This document shows positions 1 through 6,987 of a stretch of DNA of 31,742 nucleotides, piece by piece. Position 1 is the stretch's first letter, and each line of letters opens with the position of its first letter. The translations under genes and the position numbers were made by a program. Origin of the DNA: a virus; the IMG/VR virus record IMGVR_UViG_3300037070_000783, positions 1 through 31,742 of that record; one strand, given 5' to 3'. The notes beneath the pieces are model-generated. The model had not been told where the DNA came from. It did no database searches and saw only the letters and a list, made by a program, of their open reading frames with translations.

Positions 1-30
1 GGAGGGGCGGGATTGACGGGGCGCTCGCAT
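1..30 (-). CDS. Start of a gene that runs off the left end
   Basis: After the TAA of the HNH gene (31-33) an ATG follows immediately on the minus strand (28-30). It stays open to base 1, giving MRAPRQSRPS and then the window edge. Ten codons cannot identify a protein. In many tailed phages the order is HNH, small terminase, large terminase. The large terminase begins at the other end of the window, so this may be the first codons of the small terminase. That identification is inference from position only. Confidence 0.3.
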   Translation of the reverse strand, partial: MRAPRQSRPS

Positions 31-354
31 TTACGTCGCGACCCGGCCCCCCCGCTTGGCGCGCTGGTTGCACGCAGGATGCGCGGCGACGTAGCCGTAC
101 TCGGGCGCACCGTCGACCACGTGCGCTGCGTCCCAGCGTTGCGCTTGGGTGATGGTGCTACCGCAGTACCCACAGGGCAGGGGGAGCATCCCCCGTAGCG
201 CAGCCTTAGCCCGCTTGTGTGCCCCGTCGTAGCCCTGTGAGGTAGAGGTGCCCCGTGCCCTCCCTCTAGCCCGCTCATGCTCCCTTGCATGGAAGGAGCA
301 GCGGGTGGTGGTGGTCAGTTCGGTGCATCCCCTGGTGAGGCATAGCCGCCGCAT
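31..354 (-). CDS. HNH endonuclease near the packaging genes
   Basis: This 107-residue protein starts at ATG 354, which overlaps the stop of the upstream membrane-protein gene as TGATG. Two cysteine clusters are visible: an N-terminal CLTRGC...CSFH set, and the HNH core CGYC, AHVVD and HPACNQRAKRG. Such small HNH proteins commonly sit beside terminase genes. In some phages (for example HK97 gp74) they are needed for DNA packaging or cleavage at the packaging site. The reading frame stays open further upstream to 519, but that region encodes a convincing membrane peptide in another frame, so the longer start is rejected. The role in packaging is inferred from family and position. Confidence 0.85.
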   Translation of the reverse strand: MRRLCLTRGCTELTTTTRCSFHAREHERARGRARGTSTSQGYDGAHKRAKAALRGMLPLPCGYCGSTITQAQRWDAAHVVDGAPEYGYVAAHPACNQRAKRGGRVAT

Positions 355-485
355 CAGAGCAGCAGGCTCAGCACCCATAGGGCCAGCCCTGCGGCCACCA
401 GGTTGAGGCGCCCTACTGCTACACCTAGCCCGGCAGCAATGAAGCACACCAGGGCCAGTACCAGCAGGATGGTGTGGACGTTCAT
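354..485 (-). CDS. Small two-helix membrane protein
   Basis: This 43-residue gene was found by translating the gap. It starts with MNVHTILLVLALVCFIAAG, continues through a short polar turn (VGRLN) and ends in a second hydrophobic stretch containing LVAAGLALWVLSLLL. The start overlaps the RlpA-like stop as ATGA, and its own stop overlaps the HNH start as TGATG, which supports translation. Two closely spaced transmembrane segments with a tiny turn are typical of small phage membrane proteins found near lysis genes. It could be an accessory holin or pinholin-like protein. No specific family can be assigned from sequence alone. Confidence 0.75.
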   Translation of the reverse strand: MNVHTILLVLALVCFIAAGLGVAVGRLNLVAAGLALWVLSLLL

Positions 486-901
486 GGGTTACTCGCAATC
501 GCTGTATCGGGCAGACCATCGGTAGGTGGGGCTGCCGCTGGTGTGACTCGTACCGGGTAGAGCCCTTGGGATGGGTCGAGCCCTAGTGCCTTGAGGGTGG
601 CGGGGTCCAGGTCCACTAGGCGCTGCTTCGGCGTACCCGTATACAGATCCCCGAACATAGTCGGGGTGACTACGACGGAGATGCCAGTCTGGCGCGAGGT
701 TATGCGGATGGGCTGACAGTGGGTCCACGGCCATACGCAGCTGTTGGTCGCTACTCCGAGGCCGGCGTACCAGCTCGCCAAGCCTTCGCCATAGACTTCG
801 CATCCGGCTACTCCTGTGGGGGAATACCACGTCACGGGGATGGGGTGACATTCGGCCCGTACCGGCCGGGTTATCGTCAGAGTGGCCATCAGGCTCAGCA
901 C
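482..901 (-). CDS. Secreted RlpA-like double-psi beta-barrel protein
   Basis: This is a 139-residue protein from GTG 901. After a hydrophobic N-terminus ending PVRA|ECHP it carries the pattern GLASWYAGLGVATN, then RQTGISVVVTPTMFGD and RLVDLDPATLKALGLDPSQG. These fit the double-psi beta-barrel fold of RlpA, expansin and barwin proteins, which act on or bind peptidoglycan or other glycans. The reading frame stays open upstream. An ACG codon at 934-932, overlapping the preceding TAA as TAACG, would add TRFLVIAAAIV and complete a normal signal peptide. The true start may therefore be 934 (see findings). The position between the holin-like and small membrane genes suggests a part in lysis or wall degradation. 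The family call is fairly secure; the enzymatic activity is not. Confidence 0.75.
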   Translation of the reverse strand: MLSLMATLTITRPVRAECHPIPVTWYSPTGVAGCEVYGEGLASWYAGLGVATNSCVWPWTHCQPIRITSRQTGISVVVTPTMFGDLYTGTPKQRLVDLDPATLKALGLDPSQGLYPVRVTPAAAPPTDGLPDTAIASNP

Positions 902-933
902 GATGGCCGCCGCGATGACGAGGAAGCGAGTCG

Positions 934-1128
934 TTAGCCCGCTCCACCCTCCAGCTTGGCCGTGGGGGTGACCTGGGACCGCACGATGAGGCCGAGCACG
1001 CCAACCACCAGCGCGTTGATGATGGCGACCTGCTCCACGGTGAGCTTCAGGCCGAAGGTGATGGCGAGGTTGATGCCGATGGCGACGACGGCCGCAATGG
1101 CAGCCGGCTCGCGTCCGAAGATGGTCAT
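934..1128 (-). CDS. Holin-like small membrane protein
   Basis: This is a 64-residue protein with a strong ribosome binding site (AAGGAG, 5 bases before ATG). It has two hydrophobic segments, roughly residues 8-27 (PAAIAAVVAIGINLAITFGL) and 34-50 (VAIINALVVGVLGLIV), and a short polar tail. It lies directly downstream of the M23 peptidase gene, as holins commonly do. A holin would form the inner-membrane lesion that lets a cytoplasmic peptidase reach the cell wall. Small phage membrane proteins of this size diverge fast, so the holin call rests on topology and context. Confidence 0.65.
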   Translation of the reverse strand: MTIFGREPAAIAAVVAIGINLAITFGLKLTVEQVAIINALVVGVLGLIVRSQVTPTAKLEGGAG

Positions 1129-1137
1129 CGGGTCTCC

Positions 1138-2007
1138 TTAGTTGCCTGCAAGGTCAATCTGCTTGACGTAGCCGAACACGTGCCCGTTGTTGACGTACAG
1201 CGGGGTGATGAGCACGTCACCGAACGGGCGCTCGGCGGCGGGCAGGTCATCCTTGGGGATACGGCCCACGAAGTTCAGAGACTTGCGGGACGTGAACCGA
1301 CGCCATACGTCGGAGTTGACGGTCGCGTCCTTGCGGATTGGCTTGTTGGCCAGCAGGGTGCGCTGGATGGTCATGCCATTGGGCTTGACTTCGGAACGGA
1401 AGCGCATGGGGGCCGGATCTCCGTCTGCACGCAGTAGGTCGTCAATCCCGGTATCGGGTAGCTCGTCATAGCCCGGCGCGAAGCGGGAGTCGTTGAACAG
1501 CGGCCCACCGGGTAGCACCAGGGCGGGGTTCCAGTAGTAGGCGTCAGGGTCGTAATACGGCCGTGGGCCGAGCCTTGCCCAGAAGTGGAGATGGTTGCCG
1601 GTGGCGGTGCCGGTCATCCCCACGTCGGCGATGTGCTGGCCCTTGGTGACGTGCTGGCCTTCGCTGACCCGGAGCTTGGAGCAGTGGGCGCCGAGGTACA
1701 TACAGCCCTCATTGACGGCGACCCGGAAGTACCAGCCGCCGCCATTGGCCCAGGTGCCGGGCGAACCCCAACGGGCATCCATGACGATGCCGGCCTCGGG
1801 GGCAAGGATGGGCGTGCCGTTGCCAGCCGCAACGTCCAGCGCGGCGTGGAAGTGGGGGTGATAGGACGACCCCAGGAAAGCGCCGTTGCCGGGGTCGTGC
1901 GCCCGACGTAGCGGAGCATCGGCGAACATCGGCCCATCCACGGCCCAAGCCGAAGGGGCGAAGCCTCGGGTGTAGACGCCGTTGGGGACGGGGTTGGCCC
2001 AGCCCAT
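1138..2007 (-). CDS. M23-family peptidase (endolysin)
   Basis: This is a 289-residue protein from ATG 2007, one base past the preceding TAG. Residues about 50-145 form a LytM/M23 zinc metallopeptidase domain. HAALD (H54, D58) and NHLHF (H139, H141) supply the metal and catalytic residues, with H108 nearby, and the surrounding G-rich beta segments are typical. M23 enzymes cut peptide crosslinks in peptidoglycan. The C-terminal 90 residues are a separate domain ending in FGYVKQIDL, possibly SH3-like and wall-binding. No signal peptide is seen, consistent with release through the holin just downstream. An alternative ATG at 2022 would overlap the upstream gene by 14 bases. Confidence 0.88.
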   Translation of the reverse strand: MGWANPVPNGVYTRGFAPSAWAVDGPMFADAPLRRAHDPGNGAFLGSSYHPHFHAALDVAAGNGTPILAPEAGIVMDARWGSPGTWANGGGWYFRVAVNEGCMYLGAHCSKLRVSEGQHVTKGQHIADVGMTGTATGNHLHFWARLGPRPYYDPDAYYWNPALVLPGGPLFNDSRFAPGYDELPDTGIDDLLRADGDPAPMRFRSEVKPNGMTIQRTLLANKPIRKDATVNSDVWRRFTSRKSLNFVGRIPKDDLPAAERPFGDVLITPLYVNNGHVFGYVKQIDLAGN

Positions 2008-2008
2008 C

Positions 2009-2209
2009 CTAGCCCCACGCATCCCCGATGCAGTGCTTGCAGGCCACCGCATCCCCGGCCAGCAGCTTGGACTCGGCCTCATGCTCCTGGATGACCATGC
2101 GGCCTTCGATCGCGTCGGTGTTACAACGCTCGGTCAAGCCGGCCTTGCGGTGCAACGTGTCGATGCCGTCGTTGACGTTGAGGATGTACTCCCCGTTTTC
2201 GTGCGGCAT
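2009..2209 (-). CDS. Small protein with a C-terminal CKHC motif
   Basis: This 66-residue protein has a strong ribosome binding site (AGGAG, 6-7 bases before ATG). It is mostly hydrophilic with mixed charge. It has cysteines at the middle (ERCNTD) and at the end (ACKHCIGDAWG), which could bind one metal ion. I do not recognise a family. It sits in the lysis block between a small membrane protein and the M23 peptidase and is probably co-transcribed with both. Confidence 0.7.
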   Translation of the reverse strand: MPHENGEYILNVNDGIDTLHRKAGLTERCNTDAIEGRMVIQEHEAESKLLAGDAVACKHCIGDAWG

Positions 2210-2218
2210 GGGTATCTC

Positions 2219-2422
2219 CTAGAACAGGGTCAGGAGGTAGGGCAGGAGCTGCTCGGTGGGCAGGATCGCGTGGAAGATGAGGACGATGGCGATGACCAAG
2301 ATGGCGCGCTTCAACCAGCGCAGCTCGACATCTTGGCGGCGTAGGCGCTCCGGCAGGGTTTCGACCTGGTCGCCGTAGTGCAGCTCGATGGCATCGCCGT
2401 TGATCTTGGGGTCGGCGCTCAT
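2219..2422 (-). CDS. Small single-span membrane protein
   Basis: This 67-residue protein starts at ATG 2422, overlapping the previous stop by ATGA. The N-terminal 38 residues are polar (including LPERLRRQDVELRWLKR). They are followed by a hydrophobic segment AILVIAIVLIFHAIL and a short second hydrophobic tail, LLPYLLTLF. The basic residues just before the helix suggest a cytoplasmic N-terminus. It may be a second lysis-block membrane protein (holin, antiholin or spanin-like), but sequence alone does not decide this. Confidence 0.65.
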   Translation of the reverse strand: MSADPKINGDAIELHYGDQVETLPERLRRQDVELRWLKRAILVIAIVLIFHAILPTEQLLPYLLTLF

Positions 2423-3093
2423 CGCAGCAGGCCGAGCGCCACGCCGGCAGCGCCGACCAGCAGCCCGACGACGGCGAACATCAGTGCGCGCGCGTCGATG
2501 CCGCCGGAGGTGTGGCCTTCGCCGCGGTCCAGCCGCGACTTCACGTCGCTGATCTTGTCGTCGAGGGAGCTGACGCTGGTGGTCATCAGCAGCGCAAGCG
2601 CGTCCAGCCGTTCCTTGGTGGCATCCTCGGACTTGCCGATGGCGAGGGCGTTGGCCTTGTTCTGCTCGGACACGGCTTCTTTGGCGGCGGCGAGGGCGGC
2701 GTCCAAGCTGATGCGGGACTCCTGCGCGGCCTGTTCGGTACGGGTGTCCCGTTCGGCGAACTGCGTGGTGATGGCGGTGAACTTCTCGTTGCTAACCCGC
2801 GCCACGGTGTCGAGCTGCGACAGGATGAACTCGCGGGCCGATGCCAGCTCCTCGCGGCGGTCTTGGCGTAGGTGTTCGTGCTGCTCGGCAGTGTCGGCCT
2901 GTAGCTTCTTCAGTTCGTCGGCCACCAGTTCGGTGGCGCGGTCCATCCCGCCCAGCCGGGTGAACACCACTTCGCGGAACGCGGCCAGTGCGCGGTCGAC
3001 CAGCTGCGTGGTCAGGCGGGTCGGGTCGGGAATGGGAAGGTTCGTGTCGCCTTCCTGGGCGGCGTACTGGTCGTCGCCGATGCTCATGGTCAT
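2419..3093 (-). CDS. Coiled-coil protein with C-terminal membrane anchor
   Basis: This is a 224-residue protein with a clear ribosome binding site (GGAGG, 7 bases before ATG 3093). Residues about 25-190 are helical and charged with heptad-like patterning, and include AQESRISLDAALAAAKEAV and SLDDKISDVKSRLDR. The C-terminus (ALMFAVVGLLVGAAGVALGLL) is one transmembrane helix. Proteins of this design are frequent in phage lysis and tail regions, but no function is established that I can name. It is the first gene after the intergenic hairpins and so probably heads the lysis transcript. Confidence 0.75.
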   Translation of the reverse strand: MTMSIGDDQYAAQEGDTNLPIPDPTRLTTQLVDRALAAFREVVFTRLGGMDRATELVADELKKLQADTAEQHEHLRQDRREELASAREFILSQLDTVARVSNEKFTAITTQFAERDTRTEQAAQESRISLDAALAAAKEAVSEQNKANALAIGKSEDATKERLDALALLMTTSVSSLDDKISDVKSRLDRGEGHTSGGIDARALMFAVVGLLVGAAGVALGLLR

Positions 3094-3117
3094 GCACGGT
3101 CCTCCGCAACGTTCACG

Positions 3118-3182
3118 AAAGGCCGCCCAATGGCACGGCGGCGCAAGGCAAGGCCCGCCGGCAAGAGGAGAGCGGCGGGCCT
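3118..3182 (-). terminator. Two intergenic hairpins, possible terminator
   Basis: On the minus strand a perfect 9 bp inverted repeat (AGGCCCGCC / GGCGGGCCT, 3174-3182 with 3151-3159) is followed by a 6 bp stem (GCCGCC / GGCGGC, 3137-3142 with 3122-3127) and then CTTTCG. The T tracts are short, so this may be a weak terminator. It lies between the end of the early operon (3201) and the lysis block (3093), where separation of transcripts would make sense. Confidence 0.45.
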
Positions 3183-3200
3183 GTTTCGGGAGTCGGCGAA

Positions 3201-3263
3201 CTAAGCGTTCGCGGCGGTCACCGTCTCAGGCAATCCGCGGGACTCTCCGATTGGGTATGTCAT
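3201..3263 (-). CDS. 20-residue ORF coupled to the end of the early operon
   Basis: ATG 3263 overlaps the stop of the 177-residue gene as ATGA, and the ORF ends at TAG 3201. The peptide runs from MTYPIG to VTAANA and has no recognisable features. The exact overlap suggests that ribosomes continue into it, but the peptide may have no function of its own. The hairpin region begins just downstream. Confidence 0.35.
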   Translation of the reverse strand: MTYPIGESRGLPETVTAANA

Positions 3264-3793
3264 ACGCCGTCATACGCCGGGTTGTCAAGCCTGCGGCACT
3301 GCGGGCACTCATCGGGCAGCGGGCCACCCGGCTCGCGGTGCTCATGCGGGCGGCCCATCCACTCGGCCGGCGTGCGCTGTTGGGGTTCGGGTTCGAGCTG
3401 GGTGTCCATGCGGCGCTCGATGGCGGTCAGGGCCGAGGTCAGCGTGCGGTCGGTGCGCTCGGCGTCGGGCAGTTGGAGCCGCAGGCGCGCCATGTCGACG
3501 CTGTACTGCTGGCGGATGACCAGGTTGACCAGGGCGCGGGCGTACAGGCCGAGGTTGATGCGCTGGTAGGCACGGTGCCATAGGGTGGTGGCGTACCACT
3601 CATCGAGGAAGCCGGCGAAGATGGGGTTGAACGGGACGCCGATGCCGTAGTCGCCATCCCGCTGGTGCATCTTGGCGAAGAACAGATCGTCTTGGTACAG
3701 CAGGCGATGGAGCGCGATGGCGGCGTCCAGGTCGCGCGGCGGGGCGGCGGCTTCGGCGTCAAGCTGCGCGTCGGACTTGCGGGGGTCAGTCAT
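3260..3793 (-). CDS. Unknown protein downstream of the PAPS-reductase-like gene
   Basis: This 177-residue protein starts by an ATGA overlap with the PAPS-reductase-like gene. The central part (residues about 22-115) is helical with aromatic residues: LHRLLYQDDLFFAKMH, FAGFLDEWYATTLWHRAY and ALVNLVIRQQYSVD. The C-terminus has a short CPQC pair. I do not recognise the family. The overlap suggests it is made with the ParB/GNAT/PAPS-reductase group, but it could equally be an independent early protein. Confidence 0.75.
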   Translation of the reverse strand: MTDPRKSDAQLDAEAAAPPRDLDAAIALHRLLYQDDLFFAKMHQRDGDYGIGVPFNPIFAGFLDEWYATTLWHRAYQRINLGLYARALVNLVIRQQYSVDMARLRLQLPDAERTDRTLTSALTAIERRMDTQLEPEPQQRTPAEWMGRPHEHREPGGPLPDECPQCRRLDNPAYDGV

Positions 3794-5073
3794 GCGGGCA
3801 CCTCATCCCAGAGGGTGCGCTGGGCGACAGCCGGCATGTCCCACTTGTCCCGGCGTCGCCTCATCAGATCTAGGTACTTGCTGTATGCCTCGCTGCGGTG
3901 CTGGGTGAACCCCAGACCCTTAACCCAATAGTCATTGCGGAGCAACGACTTGCAGACCCGCCGCCAACTGGGTGCCTTACGGGCCGCCTCTAGTTCATAG
4001 GGCGCCTCGTCGGGGATGCCGTCAGGGTAGCCGCGTGCCATCCACCACCGCTGGAAAATGGCCATCTTATTCTCGTAGTGCTCCTGGGTGCGTGGTGGCA
4101 TGGACTGCATCAGTAAGGATGCGAAGCTGCGCCACGTATGCTGCGGCGGCTTGGAGATCCGCCGATAGCCGGTCATGTTGCCGGACTCCTGGATGTACAT
4201 GGCCCCGGTATTCGCGCCGTTCACGCGGGCCACAATCCGCGCCCATGTCTCCGGCTCGATTAGGTGGAACAGCCATAACCCGCGCCGCTGATCATCCCCA
4301 TACGGCTGGCAGATCCGCATCTGGTTGATGGTCAGTCCCGCCTTGTACATCATGTCGTATAGGCGGTTGTATGGCAGCTCGGGGTTCTTCCCCTGGTAAG
4401 TCCACAGGTCGGCCGTTTTCCAGTCGTAGACCGGATAGATGTTCGCCACGTTCTCGGTGACCTGTGTCGTCCACCGCTTGCCATCCACCGATGCCTTAGT
4501 AGCCGATGCGACCGTGCGGTAGCGGTTCAGGCTCTCATCGGATCGGATGCCCACGAAGCAGGCGGTCGCTTGGGCATCCTCTGGCCCGCCATCATCCCAA
4601 GGCGTAGCGCGGGAATACCATTCACCAAACGCCGGCACGAATTCCTCGAACTCCATACCGGGGCGGAAGAATGGGAAGGCATCGGGGTCGACAATCGCCG
4701 ACTCTGGCGGTTCGCGGACCCACGCTTCACGCTTGCCAGGCTCCCAGCAGACCCAATGGGTTTCGTACACGCTGACCGCGTTGCGGAGATGGATTGGCAG
4801 CGCCACCCAATACGGGTCGCCAAGGTCCGCGTACATCTCGTACATCGCCTCGTTGTGGTCGATGGTGAGCTTGTATTGTCCCTCCAGATCCACGAACAGG
4901 ATGCCGACCCGCCGCTGCCGCTTGCGTGCTTCCTCCATGACGAGATGCAGCATCACGGTAGAGTCCTTGCCGCCCGAGTAGGAGACATAGACCCGCGGAT
5001 AGTTGTCGAACGTCCAAGCGATGCGCTCCCGCGCAGCGGTCAGTACGTCCATGCCGAGTCCGCGCTTAGGCAT
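3790..5073 (-). CDS. PAPS-reductase/IbrA-like PP-loop protein
   Basis: This is a 427-residue protein from ATG 5073, overlapping the previous gene by 8 bases; a longer start at 5142 is less likely. The PP-loop SYSGGKDST (residues 31-39) identifies the PAPS reductase/ATP pyrophosphatase superfamily, which activates substrates by adenylation. The long C-terminal half with RICQPYGDDQRRGLWLFH and PETWARI matches my memory of the DUF3440 branch. That branch includes IbrA, a coactivator of immunoglobulin-binding eib genes in E. coli that acts with ParB-like IbrB. A ParB-like gene lies three genes upstream here. Whether the phage protein regulates transcription or takes part in nucleic-acid modification is unknown. 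Confidence 0.88.
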   Translation of the reverse strand: MPKRGLGMDVLTAARERIAWTFDNYPRVYVSYSGGKDSTVMLHLVMEEARKRQRRVGILFVDLEGQYKLTIDHNEAMYEMYADLGDPYWVALPIHLRNAVSVYETHWVCWEPGKREAWVREPPESAIVDPDAFPFFRPGMEFEEFVPAFGEWYSRATPWDDGGPEDAQATACFVGIRSDESLNRYRTVASATKASVDGKRWTTQVTENVANIYPVYDWKTADLWTYQGKNPELPYNRLYDMMYKAGLTINQMRICQPYGDDQRRGLWLFHLIEPETWARIVARVNGANTGAMYIQESGNMTGYRRISKPPQHTWRSFASLLMQSMPPRTQEHYENKMAIFQRWWMARGYPDGIPDEAPYELEAARKAPSWRRVCKSLLRNDYWVKGLGFTQHRSEAYSKYLDLMRRRRDKWDMPAVAQRTLWDEVPA

Positions 5074-5452
5074 CCCACAATCCCTTCGCTTGCGATGCTT
5101 CCCAAGCCGCGATGACTTCATCGGCGGCCGCATTGGCGGCATCCTGTTCTTGTTCGGTTAGGCGATGCCATCCCAGCCGGGTCAGATCCTCCGACGAACC
5201 GACAGCGATACAGCAGCCCGAGTGACCCATGAACGCCCGTCGGTTGAGGCTCGGCGTAGTCATGGCAGCTAGCATCGAGTTCGGCCATTCATCCATTGCT
5301 CGCAGCATGGCCTCTCGAAAGGCATCGGGCTTCTTCATCAGATCGGCGGCCGCTTGGATGAATCCCTCGCGCTCATCCACTGGGACCATCCGCCACATGC
5401 CGGCTTGGTGTTCTTCGAGCTGCGAGTAGTGGAAGTAGACCTGCCGACTCAT
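5066..5452 (-). CDS. Unknown protein inside the ParB-GNAT-PAPS-reductase cassette
   Basis: This is a 128-residue protein. ATG 5452 overlaps the GNAT stop as ATGA, and the gene ends 8 bases inside the PAPS-reductase-like gene. It begins with VYFHYSQLEEHQAGMWR and has GHSGCCIAVG in the middle and EQDAANAAADEVIAAWE near the end. It is soluble and mostly helical. I cannot name a domain. The tight overlaps on both sides make it part of the four-gene cassette, possibly an adaptor or specificity factor. Confidence 0.75.
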   Translation of the reverse strand: MSRQVYFHYSQLEEHQAGMWRMVPVDEREGFIQAAADLMKKPDAFREAMLRAMDEWPNSMLAAMTTPSLNRRAFMGHSGCCIAVGSSEDLTRLGWHRLTEQEQDAANAAADEVIAAWEASQAKGLWDA

Positions 5453-5871
5453 GGCTTGCGAACCATCGTGTAGTAGCGGCCGCGCGTGCCGGTTTCCTTG
5501 AACCCGCACTCTGCGAACAGGTGCTTGGAGGCGTCGGTAGCGGTTGCCTTGAGTTCCTTTGAACCGTGCCGCAGTGTCAGCCGCAGGACCATCGTCGTGC
5601 CAGCCAACTGCCCGCGGTGGCCAGGGCCGACGTACAGCGACGACACCATGCCGCGGCGGTAGGCCACCATCCCCAGCGTTTCGGTTTCGGTACGGGCGAT
5701 GTACCACTGCTTGTCATCGTCGTCCCAAACCGGGCCGCCCAACTCGTCAACGATCTCGCGGCGCGACAACCACGGCCCGAGCCATTCGTAGAACCGGGGG
5801 TCGGCGTTGGTTACTTCCTCGATGGAGTAAGCCGGCAGCTTGTGGTCGGCGATATATCCCTCGGCCGCCAT
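5449..5871 (-). CDS. GNAT-family N-acetyltransferase
   Basis: This is a 140-residue protein. ATG 5871 overlaps the ParB-like stop as TGATG. Residues about 70-95 (MVSSLYVGPGHRGQLAGTTMV) give the beta4-alpha3 acetyl-CoA pyrophosphate-binding signature of GNAT enzymes (R/Q-x-x-G-x-G/A). HLFAECGFKETGTRGRYYTMV at the end is the usual C-terminal GNAT strand, where the substrate closes. The acceptor is unknown. Its insertion between ParB-like and PAPS-reductase-like genes suggests it modifies the product or a partner of these, but that is inference. Confidence 0.82.
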   Translation of the reverse strand: MAAEGYIADHKLPAYSIEEVTNADPRFYEWLGPWLSRREIVDELGGPVWDDDDKQWYIARTETETLGMVAYRRGMVSSLYVGPGHRGQLAGTTMVLRLTLRHGSKELKATATDASKHLFAECGFKETGTRGRYYTMVRKP

Positions 5872-6587
5872 CAGACCACCGCCTCGATGACTTCCTGCTC
5901 GGGATCTAGTGTGTCGTCATCTTCGATCCGGTACGGGTCGGCCTCCCATGCCTCAGAGAACTCGCGGTCGGCGAACATCTCTGCTAGGCCGGTGATCTGG
6001 GCCAGCCGCAGCACCTCATCGGGGTCCATCCCCAGCTCGTTGCCGATCTTCTTGTCGGACCAGTTGCGGCGCTTGAGTTCGAGTACGATGTCGGACATAC
6101 CCTGGACCTTGTGCTTTCCACGCGCACGGTTATGGCGGATGGTGGCGGCGATCCTGTCGCCACGGTCTAGGCGGTCCGAGTTCGCAACCACTACCGGGAG
6201 GTGGCCGTGCATCCGGTCGCTGATGGCTTCCACCTCGCGCCCGACGCGGTTGCGGTGGAATCCGTCGACCACCTCATACGATCCTGATTCAACCTCCCAG
6301 CCGACAATCGGTTGCGTGTAGTGGTCGGCCTCGATAGATCGCTGCAGCAACTTCATCTCGGGTGGCGCAACGGAGTTCGGGTTGTAGTCGTTGGCCGCCA
6401 CGGCGTCCTGCTTGACCCATATAACCAGGTCCACCGGCTCATCCTTGAATGGCGAGTTGGCGTGCAGGGTCCGGCGAACAGCGTTCAGGGTTTCGACTTG
6501 CAACTCGATGGGCAGCCCTCCGATCCCATCGGCCAATGAACGTGCCCGAGCGATGATGTCGCGGCTGCGCTGATGCGGGGTTTTCAT
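5871..6587 (-). CDS. ParB/IbrB-like nuclease-domain protein
   Basis: This is a 238-residue protein from ATG 6587, overlapping the HNH stop as ATGA. Residues about 50-120 form a ParB N-terminal domain: VKQDAVAANDYNPN, SIEADHYTQPIVG and EVVDGFHRNRVG (DGFHR 108-112). A helix-turn-helix-like region follows (ELKRRNWSDKKIGNELGMDPDEVLRL). ParB-like domains bind DNA and, in some families, bind CTP. IbrB of E. coli has this domain and works with IbrA, and an IbrA-like gene lies downstream. A plasmid-partition role is unlikely, since there is no ParA gene. Confidence 0.85.
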   Translation of the reverse strand: MKTPHQRSRDIIARARSLADGIGGLPIELQVETLNAVRRTLHANSPFKDEPVDLVIWVKQDAVAANDYNPNSVAPPEMKLLQRSIEADHYTQPIVGWEVESGSYEVVDGFHRNRVGREVEAISDRMHGHLPVVVANSDRLDRGDRIAATIRHNRARGKHKVQGMSDIVLELKRRNWSDKKIGNELGMDPDEVLRLAQITGLAEMFADREFSEAWEADPYRIEDDDTLDPEQEVIEAVV

Positions 6588-6940
6588 TCCTTGCCCACCT
6601 TCTCCAAGTATTCCAAGAGCAGCGGCCGCCAGATGCGCCCGTACTCTGTCTTTAGTCGATGGTGCCAATGGCACAACAGGACCATGTTGGTCCGATGGGT
6701 CGGTGACTTGATGCCTAGACCACCCGATGCCCGAACGTGGTCGACCTCCGTCGGCCCATCGCACCGCGAATACCCGTACCCGATGCGCTCAAAGGTCTGG
6801 TCGGCCAACTTCGGACCGATGCAGTACTTGTCCCGCTGCCGCACGTATGCCTTCTCCGCAGCTTCGGCAGCCGTGTCGCGTTTCAGGGTTGGCTTCTTCT
6901 TGGCCGGTGGTGCAGCGAAGGGCGAGGTTGGCCGGGTCAT
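6584..6940 (-). CDS. HNH endonuclease
   Basis: This is a 118-residue protein from ATG 6940; the frame is open further upstream but overlaps other genes. After a lysine-rich start (PPAKKKPTLKRD) it has YVRQRDKYCIG, CDGPTEVDHVRASGG, and HRTNMVLLCHWHHRLKTEYG, a standard H-N-H metal-finger core. It begins by ATGA overlap with a 16-residue ORF and ends overlapping the ParB-like gene. Free-standing HNH proteins in early phage operons are often homing-type or junction nucleases. The target here is not visible. Confidence 0.85.
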   Translation of the reverse strand: MTRPTSPFAAPPAKKKPTLKRDTAAEAAEKAYVRQRDKYCIGPKLADQTFERIGYGYSRCDGPTEVDHVRASGGLGIKSPTHRTNMVLLCHWHHRLKTEYGRIWRPLLLEYLEKVGKE

Positions 6941-6987
6941 GGCAACACGGCCTCGCGCAGCTCGGGCGTCACGGGGTCGCGGGTCAT
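6937..6987 (-). CDS. 16-residue bridging ORF, possible HNH remnant
   Basis: The ORF encodes MTRDPVTPELREAVLP. It overlaps the upstream nuclease stop as ATGA and the downstream HNH start as ATGA, so it exactly fills the gap. The text resembles the N-terminus seen in many phage HNH proteins (VTPELREAVLARD...), so it may be the cut-down start of a lost HNH gene. It may alternatively be a coupling peptide without a role of its own. Confidence 0.4.
   Translation of the reverse strand: MTRDPVTPELREAVLP

Noticed and set aside
355-519. N-terminal extension of the HNH gene
   Set aside because: The same bases encode a well-formed two-helix membrane protein in another frame with exact overlaps, while the extension is Arg/Pro/Gly-rich shadow text.
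2378-3583. Plus-strand ORF of 401 codons
   Set aside because: Ser/Arg-rich text with no motifs, antisense to two tightly organised minus-strand genes and an intergenic terminator region.
5871-6587. ParB-like gene as a plasmid-type partition system
   Set aside because: No ParA ATPase gene or parS-like repeats lie nearby, and the context with the PAPS-reductase-like gene points to the IbrB type.
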